Shown in pieces: positions 53,451 through 63,089 of a stretch of 64,000 bases of DNA (position 1 is its first letter; every line of letters begins with the position of its first letter). The position numbers and the translations under genes were made by a program. Under the pieces are notes generated by a model that was not told the DNA's origin, made no database searches, and saw only the letters and a list, made by a program, of their open reading frames with translations. The DNA is from Comamonas denitrificans (lineage in GTDB: Bacteria > Pseudomonadota > Gammaproteobacteria > Burkholderiales > Burkholderiaceae_C), in NCBI RefSeq assembly GCF_017368815.1, contig NZ_JAFNME010000012.1:1-64000 (forward strand), written 5' to 3'.

Positions 53451-54209
53451 ATGAATTTATTTGATCTAAGTGGAAAAAGTGCACTCGTCGTAGGTGGCGC
53501 TGGAGATATAGGCTTTGCTATCGCAGAAGGTCTTGCAGAAGCAGGTGCTACTGTAATAGTCTTAGACATAGACCCTAGAGTACATGAGCTGGCAACATCT
53601 ATGAAAGATAAAAAATTATCAGCTCACGCATTAGAAGCAAACGTACAAAATAGAGATGAAATAAAAAAATCCATCACTGCTGCAGAAAATATTTTTCAAG
53701 GCAGCATTAATATTTTGGTTAATTCTGCTGGGATACAGCGAAGAAATTCAAGTGAATTTTTTCTAGAAAAAGATTGGGATGATGTTTTGGAAATTAATCT
53801 TACCGCTACTTTTTTGTATTCTCAGCAAGTGGCACAGAAAATGCTACAAAATTCATATGGCAAGATCATTAATATTTCATCCATTATGGGGAATTTTGGT
53901 GGTATTACAATACCTGCATACGCAGCCTCAAAGGGTGGCGTAACCCAGCTCACCAAAGCCTTATCTAATGATTGGGCTAAAAAAGGTATTTGTGTGAATG
54001 CTATTGCACCTGGTTATATTAATACGCGTTTGAATACAAAGCTAATTTCAGATCCAAATAGAAGTGCAGAAGTTTTACTCAGAACGCCCTTAAATCGTTG
54101 GGGAACACCTCAAGACCTCAAAGGCGCTGCAATTTTTCTCGCATCCAAAGCAAGTGATTTCATTACAGGAACCGTCATCAACGTAGATGGTGGATACTCA
54201 GCAAGATAG
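53451..54209 (+). CDS. Short-chain dehydrogenase 3, KduD-like
   Basis: This 252-residue SDR has GGAGDIGFAIAEGLAEAG, NSAGIQRRNSSEFFLEKDWDDVLEINL split as usual, YAASKGGVTQLTKAL, and APGYINTRLN to VINVDGGYSAR. The NSAGIQRR and EKDWDDV blocks recall 2-dehydro-3-deoxygluconate 5-dehydrogenase (KduD) and gluconate 5-dehydrogenases. It therefore probably oxidises or reduces a sugar acid, which agrees with the lactonase-like neighbour. Confidence 0.82.
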   Translation: MNLFDLSGKSALVVGGAGDIGFAIAEGLAEAGATVIVLDIDPRVHELATSMKDKKLSAHALEANVQNRDEIKKSITAAENIFQGSINILVNSAGIQRRNSSEFFLEKDWDDVLEINLTATFLYSQQVAQKMLQNSYGKIINISSIMGNFGGITIPAYAASKGGVTQLTKALSNDWAKKGICVNAIAPGYINTRLNTKLISDPNRSAEVLLRTPLNRWGTPQDLKGAAIFLASKASDFITGTVINVDGGYSAR

Positions 54210-54216
54210 AAGATAT

Positions 54217-55125
54217 ATGAACGTCTTAGTCTTAGGTGGATACGGATTTATAGGCAGCCACATCATAGATATATTAAGTAAAAACTTAATAAAAACCTTT
54301 GTTTACGACAAAAATTCAAAAGAAGATAAAAATAATACTTTTTATATCAATGGTGATTTTTCAGATTTATTATATATAGAAGATACTATAGTAAAGAATA
54401 ATATAACTCATATTATTCATCTCATATCCACAACACTACCAAAAAATTCAAATGAAGATATACCCTTTGATATAACAAGCAATGTTGTACAAAGCATAAA
54501 AATAATGGATTTATGCGTTAAATATGAAATTAAAAAATTTATATTTATGTCTTCTGGAGGGACAGTATACGGAATACCACAATACCTTCCTATGAATGAA
54601 GAGCACCCAACCAATCCACTCTGCTCTTATGGAATTACAAAGCTGTCAATAGAAAAATATTTGCAAATTTATCATCGACTACATGGACTAAACTACTCAA
54701 TTATCAGAGCTGCTAATCCTTATGGTCCTCGACAAAATTATTTATCCGGACAAGGTATTATTGCCAATTTTGTTCACAAAATAGAACAACAACAAGCTTT
54801 AGAAATTTGGGGAGATGGTGAAATTATTCGTGATTATTTTGATGTTAGAGATCTAGCAAGTCTAACTTTTTCTGTCTTAACTACAGATAAAACTGGAATA
54901 TTCAATGCAGGTAGCGGCACTGGCTTATCAATCAATGAAATTGTGAAGGTAATATCATCTACCACAAATACAAAACCAAAAATTATTTATAAAGAAAAAA
55001 GAAACTTTGATATACCAAGTGTAATATTAGACATAAGTTTAACAAGAGAAATATTTAATTGGCATCCAGAAATAAATATACAGAAAGGAATTGAAAATTA
55101 TTTACAGTGGTACAGAAAAAACTAA
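54217..55125 (+). CDS. NAD-dependent sugar epimerase/dehydratase
   Basis: This 302-residue extended SDR has NAD loop GGYGFIGSH (residues 7-15), SSGGTVYG and the catalytic YGITK. RAANPYGPRQ and IRDYFDVRDLA follow, as in GalE-type nucleotide-sugar epimerases. It probably alters a nucleotide-linked sugar of the island pathway. It starts 7 bp after the KduD-like gene. Confidence 0.84.
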   Translation: MNVLVLGGYGFIGSHIIDILSKNLIKTFVYDKNSKEDKNNTFYINGDFSDLLYIEDTIVKNNITHIIHLISTTLPKNSNEDIPFDITSNVVQSIKIMDLCVKYEIKKFIFMSSGGTVYGIPQYLPMNEEHPTNPLCSYGITKLSIEKYLQIYHRLHGLNYSIIRAANPYGPRQNYLSGQGIIANFVHKIEQQQALEIWGDGEIIRDYFDVRDLASLTFSVLTTDKTGIFNAGSGTGLSINEIVKVISSTTNTKPKIIYKEKRNFDIPSVILDISLTREIFNWHPEINIQKGIENYLQWYRKN

Positions 55126-55162
55126 TCTCACTTTAAACACAATACTCTTTTATATATAGATC

Positions 55163-55843
55163 ATGAAGAACACCATTAATATAAGGCCTAGTCAGTTGCT
55201 TTCAATTGAGGACAACTTTCCAGAAGAGGTAAAATTTTTTATGCCTCCTGCACAAGGTGCAGGCTCATTAACCACACTTGAATCCATCTCACTTATTAAG
55301 CTTTTACGTATAACAAAAGCAAAAAGAATTTTTGAGTTTGGAACATATAAAGGCATTACAACACGATTGCTCTTAGAAAACTACCCAAACAGTTATGATC
55401 AAGAGCCCGTTATCTATACTCTTGATTTGCCCAATATCGAAGGAGTCGAATTTATTGCATCAGATAAAGAACATGCTTTAACATCTATAAAATCTCGAAG
55501 AAAATATATAGAATCAAAAAACAGCAATTTAGTTAAGCAGTTACTAACAGATTCAAAAAAATTCGATCCTTCCCCATATTTAAATAAATTTCAATTTATT
55601 TTTGTAGATGCTAATCACGAAGTTTCATACGTAAAAAATGATACTGAAAAAGCATTAGCCATGTTGGACAAAAACAATCCAGGCACTATTATTTGGCATG
55701 ACTACAAAAGCAAAGACTTTCCAGAATTAACCAATTACATAGATAGCTTAGATATTGGAATGAATATTTATCATATAGAGAATACTATGCTTGCATTCTG
55801 TTTAATAGGGGTAGATGAGAAAAATTTAAAAAATAAAAAATAA
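55163..55843 (+). CDS. SAM-dependent methyltransferase 1
   Basis: This class I methyltransferase has 226 residues, with motif I IFEFGTYKGITTRLLLE (residues about 56-72). A strand with FVDANHEVSYVKNDTEKALAML and the following IIWHDYK resemble the Methyltransf_24 family. It could O- or N-methylate a sugar; the substrate is not evident. It lies 37 bp after the epimerase gene. Confidence 0.75.
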   Translation: MKNTINIRPSQLLSIEDNFPEEVKFFMPPAQGAGSLTTLESISLIKLLRITKAKRIFEFGTYKGITTRLLLENYPNSYDQEPVIYTLDLPNIEGVEFIASDKEHALTSIKSRRKYIESKNSNLVKQLLTDSKKFDPSPYLNKFQFIFVDANHEVSYVKNDTEKALAMLDKNNPGTIIWHDYKSKDFPELTNYIDSLDIGMNIYHIENTMLAFCLIGVDEKNLKNKK

Positions 55844-55892
55844 ATCAAAAAATATTACTCATATCGAATTATCAACTAACTTTTTTCTAAAA

Positions 55893-56465
55893 ATGCCTCT
55901 ACCATCTGAATTTGATAACCACCATATTCCAATTTCAAGAAAATTTATTGATGATATAAGAGAATTGTTTATTGATCAATATGTAAAACCAGGCGATTTA
56001 TTGCTGGATATAGGAAATCAAGGAAAGTATAAAAAAGAAAAAAAATATCAATCTCACACTTTTGACATTACAAATACAACATCTCCAGATATTTTAGGAG
56101 ATATAACAACATTTAACTCTAAGATTAATAACGAAACATATGATTCAGTCGTATGCACCGAGGTACTCGAGCATGTTGTAGATCCATTTTCCGCCATCGA
56201 AGAAATAAAAAGAATAACTAAAATTGGCGGCCATGTTCTTTTCACGACTCCGCTCAATGCCAGAATCCATGGTCCTATTCCAGACTGCTGGAGATTCACA
56301 GAGTTCGGGTTGAAAGTTCTCTTGCGCGATTTTGAAATGGTTTATTTTCAAAAGTTAGATACCCCAGGAAGAAATTTATTTCCTCTTCATTATGGATGCA
56401 TCGTAAAAAAAATTACTGATAAAAAAAGTGATCCCAGAATTCTAAGCTTTCAAAAAATAGATTAA
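55893..56465 (+). CDS. SAM-dependent methyltransferase 2
   Basis: This is a 190-residue class I methyltransferase. The SAM loop is weak (LLLDIGNQGKY), but VVCTEVLEHVVDPFSAIEEIKRITKIGGHVLFTTP is typical of Methyltransf_11 proteins. It is the last gene of the plus-strand run and overlaps the convergent GT41 gene by 4 bp. The role is inferred only from context. Confidence 0.72.
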   Translation: MPLPSEFDNHHIPISRKFIDDIRELFIDQYVKPGDLLLDIGNQGKYKKEKKYQSHTFDITNTTSPDILGDITTFNSKINNETYDSVVCTEVLEHVVDPFSAIEEIKRITKIGGHVLFTTPLNARIHGPIPDCWRFTEFGLKVLLRDFEMVYFQKLDTPGRNLFPLHYGCIVKKITDKKSDPRILSFQKID

Positions 56466-59338
56466 ATAACAATCTTCTTCTCTTCATAAGAAATATCTTC
56501 ATTTTTTATTTCGAAGTAAGTTGGCTTCTGGCCACTGCACCATTTACTCCAAATAATACAAATACTTTTTTCAAATCCATTGATTAAAGAATTCAGATCA
56601 CTTATATAATTTTCAAGCATATGACTTCTTAAAGAAGATTTAATTTCCTTAGTAAGATGATTATTTTTCTTCAAAAACAATGCTTTAGCAACGAAATCTT
56701 CTTTATTATTAGCAACCAGATACTTACCCAGCCCAAGTCTATTATTAACAGCCGCACCTTGTGCGCTAGGATAAGTATCTCCAGCTAAAGTAAGCGTTGG
56801 AACGCCCATCCAGAGTGCATGTAAAGTTGTAGTTCCACCTGTATAAGGAAAAGTATCTAAACAAATATCCACTTGGTTGTGTAATTTAAGATATTCAATA
56901 AATCCAGATCGAGGATAAAAATAAAGCCGATCCTCAGAAATACCCTCTTCTTTAAACCACGCCAATAATTCTTCTGGAGCACCACCGCTTGGCATACCTG
57001 CCATTTGGAGTCGAGAATCAGGAATTTTTCGTAAAACGTCACACCATAAAGCTATTATCTCGCGGTTAATTTTATTCAACCGATTGAACGAACCAAATGT
57101 AATGTAATTATTATTAGACAACTCCTGTTTCAAATCAGGCAGTTCTCTACTTGCATCGAATGCATAAGACCTAGGAACTCTAATTATTTTTTCAGCAAAT
57201 TGATTATTTATATTTCTATCTGGCAGTACTGTATTTTCTATAAAAATATAATCCATCGCCTTCAAGCCAGTCGTCCCAGGATAACCAATCCAGGTTATTT
57301 GAACAGGTGCTGGATGTCGAGCGAAAACCTTCAGTCGGTCCCCAGCAGTATGGCCACTCATATCCACTAGAATATCAATTTGGTCTTCCCGGATTTTTTC
57401 GGCTAATTTGTCATCTGACCACTGCACCACAGTGCGCCAGACATCCATGTTTTCTTTAATCCGCAGCATCGAATCATCGACCGCTCCATGGTTGGAATAG
57501 GCGTAAGTGATAAAACCTTCACGCTTGTGCAGTTCTTCAAAAAATGGAATGACAAACTTGGCGACTGCATGGTTACGAAAGTCGGCGGAAACAAAACCTA
57601 TTTTTAAAGGACGGTCAATCACGCGGCTGTTGGTGTAGGTGGTGTATTCCTTGCCTTTCACCTCTTCTTCAATCAATTTACCGTAAGCACGGTGCTCTCG
57701 GTACAGCTCTTCGGGGGTGATTTTGGTGCTATGACTCAGGGCAAACAGCATGCTGCTGCGGGCATGGGAGAAGTTAGGAGCAACTTCCAATGCTTTGCGA
57801 AAGCATGCAATGGCATCATCAGCGCGGCTAAGGGAAAGGTTCACAATTCCTAAATTGGTGTGCAAGTGCGGAATATTGGGCAAGACTTTAATGCTGGCCT
57901 TAATTTCCTCCATAGCTGCTAAGGGATCTTCGGTGGCATTCAATGCAGCGCTAAGGGTAATATGGGCCGCAGCGTAATCTGGCTGGGCTTTGATTGCACG
58001 GCGCAGCCATTCCAATGCTTCATCTTCTTTTTTCTGCTGCACCAGGTTACGGCCAATTTCATACAGGCTTTCTGGGCTTTCATTGTCTATCTCTGCACAG
58101 CGCAGTAACCCGGCTTCGGCTTCGGCAAATCGACCATGCACTTCCAGTAAATGGCACAGGTTGCGCAGCGCCTGGGTGTAGCCAGGATGAATTTTTAAAG
58201 CTTGCCTAAAAGCATTTTCCGCAGCCCCCAACCGCTCTTGGTTGCGCAAGGTAACCCCATAGGCATCCAATAACTCTGCAGAATTTGGGCTTGCATCCAC
58301 AGCGGCTTTAAAACAGACCAGTGCGCCGTCTTGGTCACCTTGTGCCCGCAATAAAGAGCCAAATTTTTCTAAAAAAATCGGATTGAATTTCTCTTTTTGT
58401 AAAGCTCTGGCGTAGCTGTGCAGGGCTTGTTGAATATTGCCTTGTTTTTGATAAAGCAGCCCCATTTTTCCGTGGGCAGGGGCTGACTGTGGATCAACAC
58501 GCAGCACAGTTTCCAAAACCACCTGCGCCTTGTCGTCTTGGCCCAGCGCCAATAATGCATCAACCCACGCTATTTGCGCTGCCGTGTCTGTTGGCTGCAG
58601 CTGTGCGACTTGCTGGCGAGCGTGCAGTGATTTTTCTAAATTGCCACTGCGCTTTTCCGCCTCTGCCAATAATGTCCAGACTGCTGTCGCCTTAGGAAAG
58701 CGCTTGAGCAAGGTGGTCGCATGGAGGATGGTTCGATCGTATTTTTTTTGATTAAAAAGACTGAGTAATTGCTGTAAATCTGCCGTACCGGGATGGTCTG
58801 CAGCCGCGGTCGGTGCTGGCGCAGCTTGAGCCATCTCAGGTTCTGGCAATGGCGGGGCCTCTGCCAGTACCTTGGCAAGCAAATCATCTACCGATGCCTG
58901 GGCTAAGCGGATATCGCGCTGAAAAGATTCAATTTGCAAATCATTGAGGCCATAGTTGCTTGCAAGTGCCAGAACTTGTTCTGCCATTTCTGGCATATTG
59001 GCTTTAATGAGTGCATCGATATAACTAAACCAAAACTGAAGCTTGGTAGGGTTGTTATTCAGCGCAGCTTCAAAATAAGGCAGGGCTTTTATTGGCTCTA
59101 GCAATTGAACCGAATATAAAACCCCTAAATTATGCTGGGCATTTGCATCTTCTGGATTGTCTCGCAGAACAGCTTCGTACTGATCCCTTGCTTCTTCAAA
59201 GCGCCATTGCTGCTGCAGTTCAATAGCATGCTCGAGTTTATCTTCTGCTGAAGAATTTACATTGTCAAATTTTTTAACCTGTGGTTTCTTTTTAGCTAAA
59301 AAATTTTCGTTTTTGACAAGAGATTTTTTTTTATGCAT
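56462..59338 (-). CDS. TPR protein with O-GlcNAc transferase-type (GT41) domain
   Basis: This 958-residue SPINDLY/OGT-like protein has about 570 residues of N-terminal tetratricopeptide repeats (two groups, split by a Pro/Ala-rich linker near residue 170-185). The GT41 catalytic half follows, with IGFVSADFRNHAV, DMSGHTAGDRLKVFARHPAPVQITWIGYP and CLDTFPYTGGTTTLHALWMGVP. It is cytoplasmic. Beside a flagellin cluster it is a good candidate for flagellin O-glycosylation. Composition shifts inside the gene: 57001-57060 is 22/60 G+C and 58081-58140 is 33/60. The catalytic end thus belongs to the AT-rich island. Confidence 0.85.
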   Translation of the reverse strand: MHKKKSLVKNENFLAKKKPQVKKFDNVNSSAEDKLEHAIELQQQWRFEEARDQYEAVLRDNPEDANAQHNLGVLYSVQLLEPIKALPYFEAALNNNPTKLQFWFSYIDALIKANMPEMAEQVLALASNYGLNDLQIESFQRDIRLAQASVDDLLAKVLAEAPPLPEPEMAQAAPAPTAAADHPGTADLQQLLSLFNQKKYDRTILHATTLLKRFPKATAVWTLLAEAEKRSGNLEKSLHARQQVAQLQPTDTAAQIAWVDALLALGQDDKAQVVLETVLRVDPQSAPAHGKMGLLYQKQGNIQQALHSYARALQKEKFNPIFLEKFGSLLRAQGDQDGALVCFKAAVDASPNSAELLDAYGVTLRNQERLGAAENAFRQALKIHPGYTQALRNLCHLLEVHGRFAEAEAGLLRCAEIDNESPESLYEIGRNLVQQKKEDEALEWLRRAIKAQPDYAAAHITLSAALNATEDPLAAMEEIKASIKVLPNIPHLHTNLGIVNLSLSRADDAIACFRKALEVAPNFSHARSSMLFALSHSTKITPEELYREHRAYGKLIEEEVKGKEYTTYTNSRVIDRPLKIGFVSADFRNHAVAKFVIPFFEELHKREGFITYAYSNHGAVDDSMLRIKENMDVWRTVVQWSDDKLAEKIREDQIDILVDMSGHTAGDRLKVFARHPAPVQITWIGYPGTTGLKAMDYIFIENTVLPDRNINNQFAEKIIRVPRSYAFDASRELPDLKQELSNNNYITFGSFNRLNKINREIIALWCDVLRKIPDSRLQMAGMPSGGAPEELLAWFKEEGISEDRLYFYPRSGFIEYLKLHNQVDICLDTFPYTGGTTTLHALWMGVPTLTLAGDTYPSAQGAAVNNRLGLGKYLVANNKEDFVAKALFLKKNNHLTKEIKSSLRSHMLENYISDLNSLINGFEKSICIIWSKWCSGQKPTYFEIKNEDISYEEKKIVI

Positions 59339-59412
59339 AGAGCTTACTTTTATTTTTTAGTACGAAAACCCAAATAGGCTATAGATTCAAACACTGCATG
59401 TACTCTGATAAT

Positions 59413-59967
59413 TCACACACCAGCCAAATCAGCATCAACAAAACGCGGCTGGCGTTGGTCTTTATCTGACAATAAGTAATCTACTGGCAATGCAGGCCAG
59501 GCAATCGCTAAATCTGGGTCATTCCAGGCGATGCCTCGATCGCATTCGGGTGCGTAATAGGCTGTGGTTTTATAGAGAAAATCCGCCGTGTCGCTGAGCA
59601 CGACAAAGCCATGGGCAAAACCGGGAGGCAGCCACAGCTGTTTGTGGTTTTCGGCGGTGAGTGTCTCGGCCACCCACTGGCCAAAGGTGGGGGAATGGGG
59701 GCGAATATCGACGGCGACATCCCACACAGCCCCTTGCACGACCCGCACCAGTTTGCCCTGGGCGTGGGGGGGCAGCTGGTAGTGCAGCCCACGCAACACG
59801 CCCTGGCAAGAGCGGCTGTGGTTGTCTTGCACAAACTCGTAGCGGGTGCCGGTGGCGGCATCAAAGGCTTGCTGGTTAAAGCTTTCGGTAAAAAAGCCCC
59901 GGGCATCGCCAAACACTTTGGGTTCGAGCACCAGTACGTCGGCAATCGCGGTTTGCGTCACTTTCAT
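59413..59967 (-). CDS. rmlC: dTDP-4-dehydrorhamnose 3,5-epimerase
   Basis: This 184-residue cupin enzyme is the third step of dTDP-rhamnose synthesis. It shows [33 protein letters not shown] with the catalytic His, [14 protein letters not shown] and [10 protein letters not shown]. It overlaps rmlA by 4 bp. Composition is back to the GC-rich chromosome type. Confidence 0.95.
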   Translation of the reverse strand: MKVTQTAIADVLVLEPKVFGDARGFFTESFNQQAFDAATGTRYEFVQDNHSRSCQGVLRGLHYQLPPHAQGKLVRVVQGAVWDVAVDIRPHSPTFGQWVAETLTAENHKQLWLPPGFAHGFVVLSDTADFLYKTTAYYAPECDRGIAWNDPDLAIAWPALPVDYLLSDKDQRQPRFVDADLAGV

Positions 59968-60851
59968 CGCACATCCCCTTTCAAGCAGCGCAGTAGATAC
60001 TGGCCGTAGCCGTTTTTCAATAAAGGCTGGGCCAGACGACTGACTTGTGCATCATCAATCCAGTGGTTGCGCCAGGCGATTTCTTCCGGGCAGGCTACTT
60101 TTAAGCCTTGGCGCTGTTCAATGGTAGCGATGAATTGACCGGCTTCTAACAGGCTGTCGTGCGTGCCCGTGTCCAGCCAAGCGTAGCCACGCCCCATCAG
60201 CTGCACATTCAGGGCGGATTTTTCGAGGTAGAGCTTGTTCAAGTCGGTAATTTCCAATTCGCCACGCGGCGAAGGTTGCAGTGCCTTGGCCAGTTCCACC
60301 ACGTGCGCGTCGTAAAAGTACAGGCCCGTGACGGCGTAATGGGATTTTGGCTGTGCCGGTTTTTCTTCCAGCGACAGGACTTTGCCTGCCGCATCAAACT
60401 CGGCCACGCCATAGCGCTCGGGGTCTTGCACGTGGTAGGCGAAGACGGTGGCACCGTGGGTTTGGGCATCTGCCGCTTTTAAGAGGGGCTGCAGGCTATG
60501 GCCGTAAAAAATGTTGTCCCCCAACACCAAAGCCGAAGGGCTGCCCGCTAGGAACTGCTCACCAATCACAAACGCCTGCGCCAAGCCATCCGGGCTTGGC
60601 TGCACGGCGTACTGCAGCGACAGGCCCCATTGGCTGCCATCGCCCAAGAGCTGCTCAAACCGGGGGGTGTCTTGGGGTGTGCTGATGATTAAGATTTCCC
60701 GAATCCCCGCCAGCATCAGCGTGGATAAGGGGTAGTAAATCATGGGCTTGTCATAGACGGGCAGCAATTGTTTGCTAATTGCCAGGGTGGCCGGGTGCAA
60801 GCGGGTGCCAGAGCCGCCAGCCAGGATGATGCCTTTGCGTTGAGAGTGCAT
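59964..60851 (-). CDS. rmlA: Glucose-1-phosphate thymidylyltransferase
   Basis: This 295-residue enzyme makes dTDP-glucose. The N-terminus [36 protein letters not shown] is diagnostic, with [21 protein letters not shown] and [15 protein letters not shown] further on. It is the entry enzyme for dTDP-rhamnose and, by sharing the 4-keto intermediate, for the VioA-like aminotransferase. Confidence 0.96.
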   Translation of the reverse strand: MHSQRKGIILAGGSGTRLHPATLAISKQLLPVYDKPMIYYPLSTLMLAGIREILIISTPQDTPRFEQLLGDGSQWGLSLQYAVQPSPDGLAQAFVIGEQFLAGSPSALVLGDNIFYGHSLQPLLKAADAQTHGATVFAYHVQDPERYGVAEFDAAGKVLSLEEKPAQPKSHYAVTGLYFYDAHVVELAKALQPSPRGELEITDLNKLYLEKSALNVQLMGRGYAWLDTGTHDSLLEAGQFIATIEQRQGLKVACPEEIAWRNHWIDDAQVSRLAQPLLKNGYGQYLLRCLKGDVR

Positions 60852-60872
60852 AGAGTAGATAACTATTAATTG

Positions 60873-60927
60873 AACAGCTTGTGCCGCTGAATTTATAAGG
60901 ATTTCAGGACTTATTTAGTTTGAAATC
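60873..60927. repeat. Partial palindromic element between rmlA and rmlD
   Basis: The left-arm-like AACAGCTTGTGCCGCTGA is followed by a dyad GATTTCA...TGAAATC (60899-60926) overlapping the rmlD stop. The right outer arm is missing. Confidence 0.45.
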
Positions 60928-61814
60928 ATGATTTCATCAAGCATTCGAGCTACGCTTTTTTCCCAATGCGGGAGTTGAAGACCGAAGGTCGTTTCTAACT
61001 TGGTGCAATTGAGCCGCGAGTTAAGCGGGCGCTGCGCCGGGGTGGGGAAGGCGCTGGTGGCGACCGGTGCAATCTCTTGCACCTGCCACGGTCGCGCAGG
61101 TGCCAGGCGGCGGGCCTGCGCAATCACATAGCTGGCATAGCCATGCCAATGGGTTTCACCGCTGGCGGTGCAGTGGTACAAGCCGCCATCCTGCGGGTGG
61201 CGTTGCAAGTGGGCAATGGCATGGGCGGTGATATCGGCCAGCAACTCGGCACTGGTGGGTGCGCCCCACTGGTCGTTGATAACGGCCAAGCGCTCGCGCT
61301 CACTGGCCAGGCGCAGCATGGTTTTGGCAAAGTTATGGCCCCGTGCGGCATACACCCAGCTGGTGCGCAAAATCAAATGCTGGCAACCAGACGCTTGGAT
61401 GGCCTGCTCCCCCTCCCACTTGGTCTGGCCATAGACCGACAGCGGTGCAGGCGCATCGGCCTCTGTCCAGGGGCGGCTGCCGCTGCCATCGAACACATAG
61501 TCTGTGCTGTAGTGAATCAGCCAAGCGCCCAGGCGGGCCGCCTCCAGGGCAATCTGCCCTGGCGTGGTGGCATTGAGCACGCGCGCGCGCTCGGGCTCAC
61601 TCTCGGCCTTGTCCACGGCCGTGTGCGCCGCCGCATTGACAATCACGTCCGGCTGCAGCGCCCGCACCGTGGCCAGCACGCCCTCGGTGTTGGCAAAATC
61701 GCCGCAGTGCTCCGTGCCGTCCCAATCGACCGCCGTTACCTCGCCCAGCACGGCCAGGCTGCGCTGCAACTCCCAGCCCACTTGGCCGTTTTTACCGAAA
61801 AGAAGAATTTTCAT
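60915..61814 (-). CDS. rmlD: dTDP-4-dehydrorhamnose reductase
   Basis: This 299-residue reductase is the last step of dTDP-rhamnose synthesis. It starts MKILLFGKNGQVGWELQRSLA, and has NAAAHTAVDKAE, HYSTDYVFDGSG, the catalytic YGQTKWEGE and LRTSWVYAARGHNF. The ATG at 61814 matches the family start; one at 61820 adds two residues. rmlB, usually adjacent, is not found here. Confidence 0.95.
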   Translation of the reverse strand: MKILLFGKNGQVGWELQRSLAVLGEVTAVDWDGTEHCGDFANTEGVLATVRALQPDVIVNAAAHTAVDKAESEPERARVLNATTPGQIALEAARLGAWLIHYSTDYVFDGSGSRPWTEADAPAPLSVYGQTKWEGEQAIQASGCQHLILRTSWVYAARGHNFAKTMLRLASERERLAVINDQWGAPTSAELLADITAHAIAHLQRHPQDGGLYHCTASGETHWHGYASYVIAQARRLAPARPWQVQEIAPVATSAFPTPAQRPLNSRLNCTKLETTFGLQLPHWEKSVARMLDEIMISN

Positions 61815-61977
61815 CACCATGGCTGTTTAATACCGCAATATGTTTTAGAAGGTGTTGGCACGTTGCGTGCAGCAGTGCGAACGATTGTAGTGGGCCGCTT
61901 CGCGCTGAACCGCAGCAACACCATCCATGGGAGAATCAGCCCTTTTTTTTATTTCTCTTTTTTTGGCCAATCCATCC

Positions 61978-63078
61978 ATGCTTGAGCTCTTTCGCTACGA
62001 TGCCCTGATGGCAGCTGCGGCCTCCTTGTGTACCTGCATTCTCTTGGTGCTAACCAAGTCTTGGCACGGCAGTTTTTCCATCGACAGTACCGATGGCATA
62101 CAAAAATTTCATACCCAGCCCACCCCCCGCATCGGCGGCATCGCCATCGCCGTAGGGGTTCTGGTCGGCTTTGCCGCCTCCAGCCACGACCCTGCCGCAG
62201 CGGAAAAACGCGCCATCCTCAGCGCTATCTTGCTTGCAGGCATGCCCGCTTTTATTTTTGGCCTGCTCGAAGACCTGACCAAACGCGTCTCGGTGCGTGC
62301 GCGTCTGCTGGCCACCATGGCCTCGGGGATATTGGGCTGGGGCATTACCGGGGTGGCACTGACCCATGTGAACGTCCCTGGGCTCGATTGGCTGCTGGGC
62401 TTTACCGCGATTTCGGTGCTGTTTACCGCGTTTGCCGTCGGTGGCGTGGCCAATGCCATCAACATGATTGATGGCTTTAATGGTCTGACCGCTGGGGTGG
62501 CCCTGATTATGTTGGGCGCTTTTGGCCTAATTGCCCGCCAGGTGGGCGATATTGCCCTGGCTTTTTCCTGCCTGGTGATGGCTGCTTCGGTCGCAGGATT
62601 TTTTGTGGTCAATTGGCCACGCGGCAAGATTTTTCTGGGGGATGGCGGAGCGTACTTTCTGGGCTTTGCGCTGGCCTGGATTGCTGTGCTGCTGCCCGAG
62701 CGCAACGCCAGCGTCTCGCCGTGGACCAGCCTGCTGATTTGCGCCTACCCCATCACCGAGGTGGGTTTCAGCATCTACCGCAGGCGCTTTCTGCGTGAGG
62801 GCTACCCGGCCACCCAGCCTGATGCTGTGCACCTGCACTCGCTGGCCAACCGCCGCTGGGCCAAAAAGCTCTGGCCCAATGCTTCGCTGACCACCCAAAA
62901 TGGCATGACCGCACCGCTGTTGTGGCTCTATGCCCTGTTGCCGTGCAGTGCCGCCGTGTTTTTTTACACCAGCTTCTTGGCTACGTTGGGGGCCTTGGTC
63001 GTCAGCTTTGTCTTTTATCTGCTGATGTACCACAAGCTGGCATTTTTCCGCTGGTTGCCACGGGGCAAGCAAGACTAG
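61978..63078 (+). CDS. WecA/MraY-like undecaprenyl-phosphate sugar-1-phosphate transferase
   Basis: This polytopic inner-membrane protein has about ten hydrophobic segments. It shows PTPRIGGIAIAVGV, the catalytic acidic motif in GLLEDLTKR, NAINMIDGFNGLTAG and IFLGDGGAYFLGF, plus a basic HxH loop (VHLHSLANRR). It starts lipid-linked glycan synthesis, for O-antigen or a similar polymer. I chose the ATG at 61978 (366 residues); one at 61927 would add 17 mostly hydrophobic residues. Neither has a clear ribosome-binding site. Confidence 0.85.
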   Translation: MLELFRYDALMAAAASLCTCILLVLTKSWHGSFSIDSTDGIQKFHTQPTPRIGGIAIAVGVLVGFAASSHDPAAAEKRAILSAILLAGMPAFIFGLLEDLTKRVSVRARLLATMASGILGWGITGVALTHVNVPGLDWLLGFTAISVLFTAFAVGGVANAINMIDGFNGLTAGVALIMLGAFGLIARQVGDIALAFSCLVMAASVAGFFVVNWPRGKIFLGDGGAYFLGFALAWIAVLLPERNASVSPWTSLLICAYPITEVGFSIYRRRFLREGYPATQPDAVHLHSLANRRWAKKLWPNASLTTQNGMTAPLLWLYALLPCSAAVFFYTSFLATLGALVVSFVFYLLMYHKLAFFRWLPRGKQD

Positions 63079-63089
63079 CGGCCACGTTT

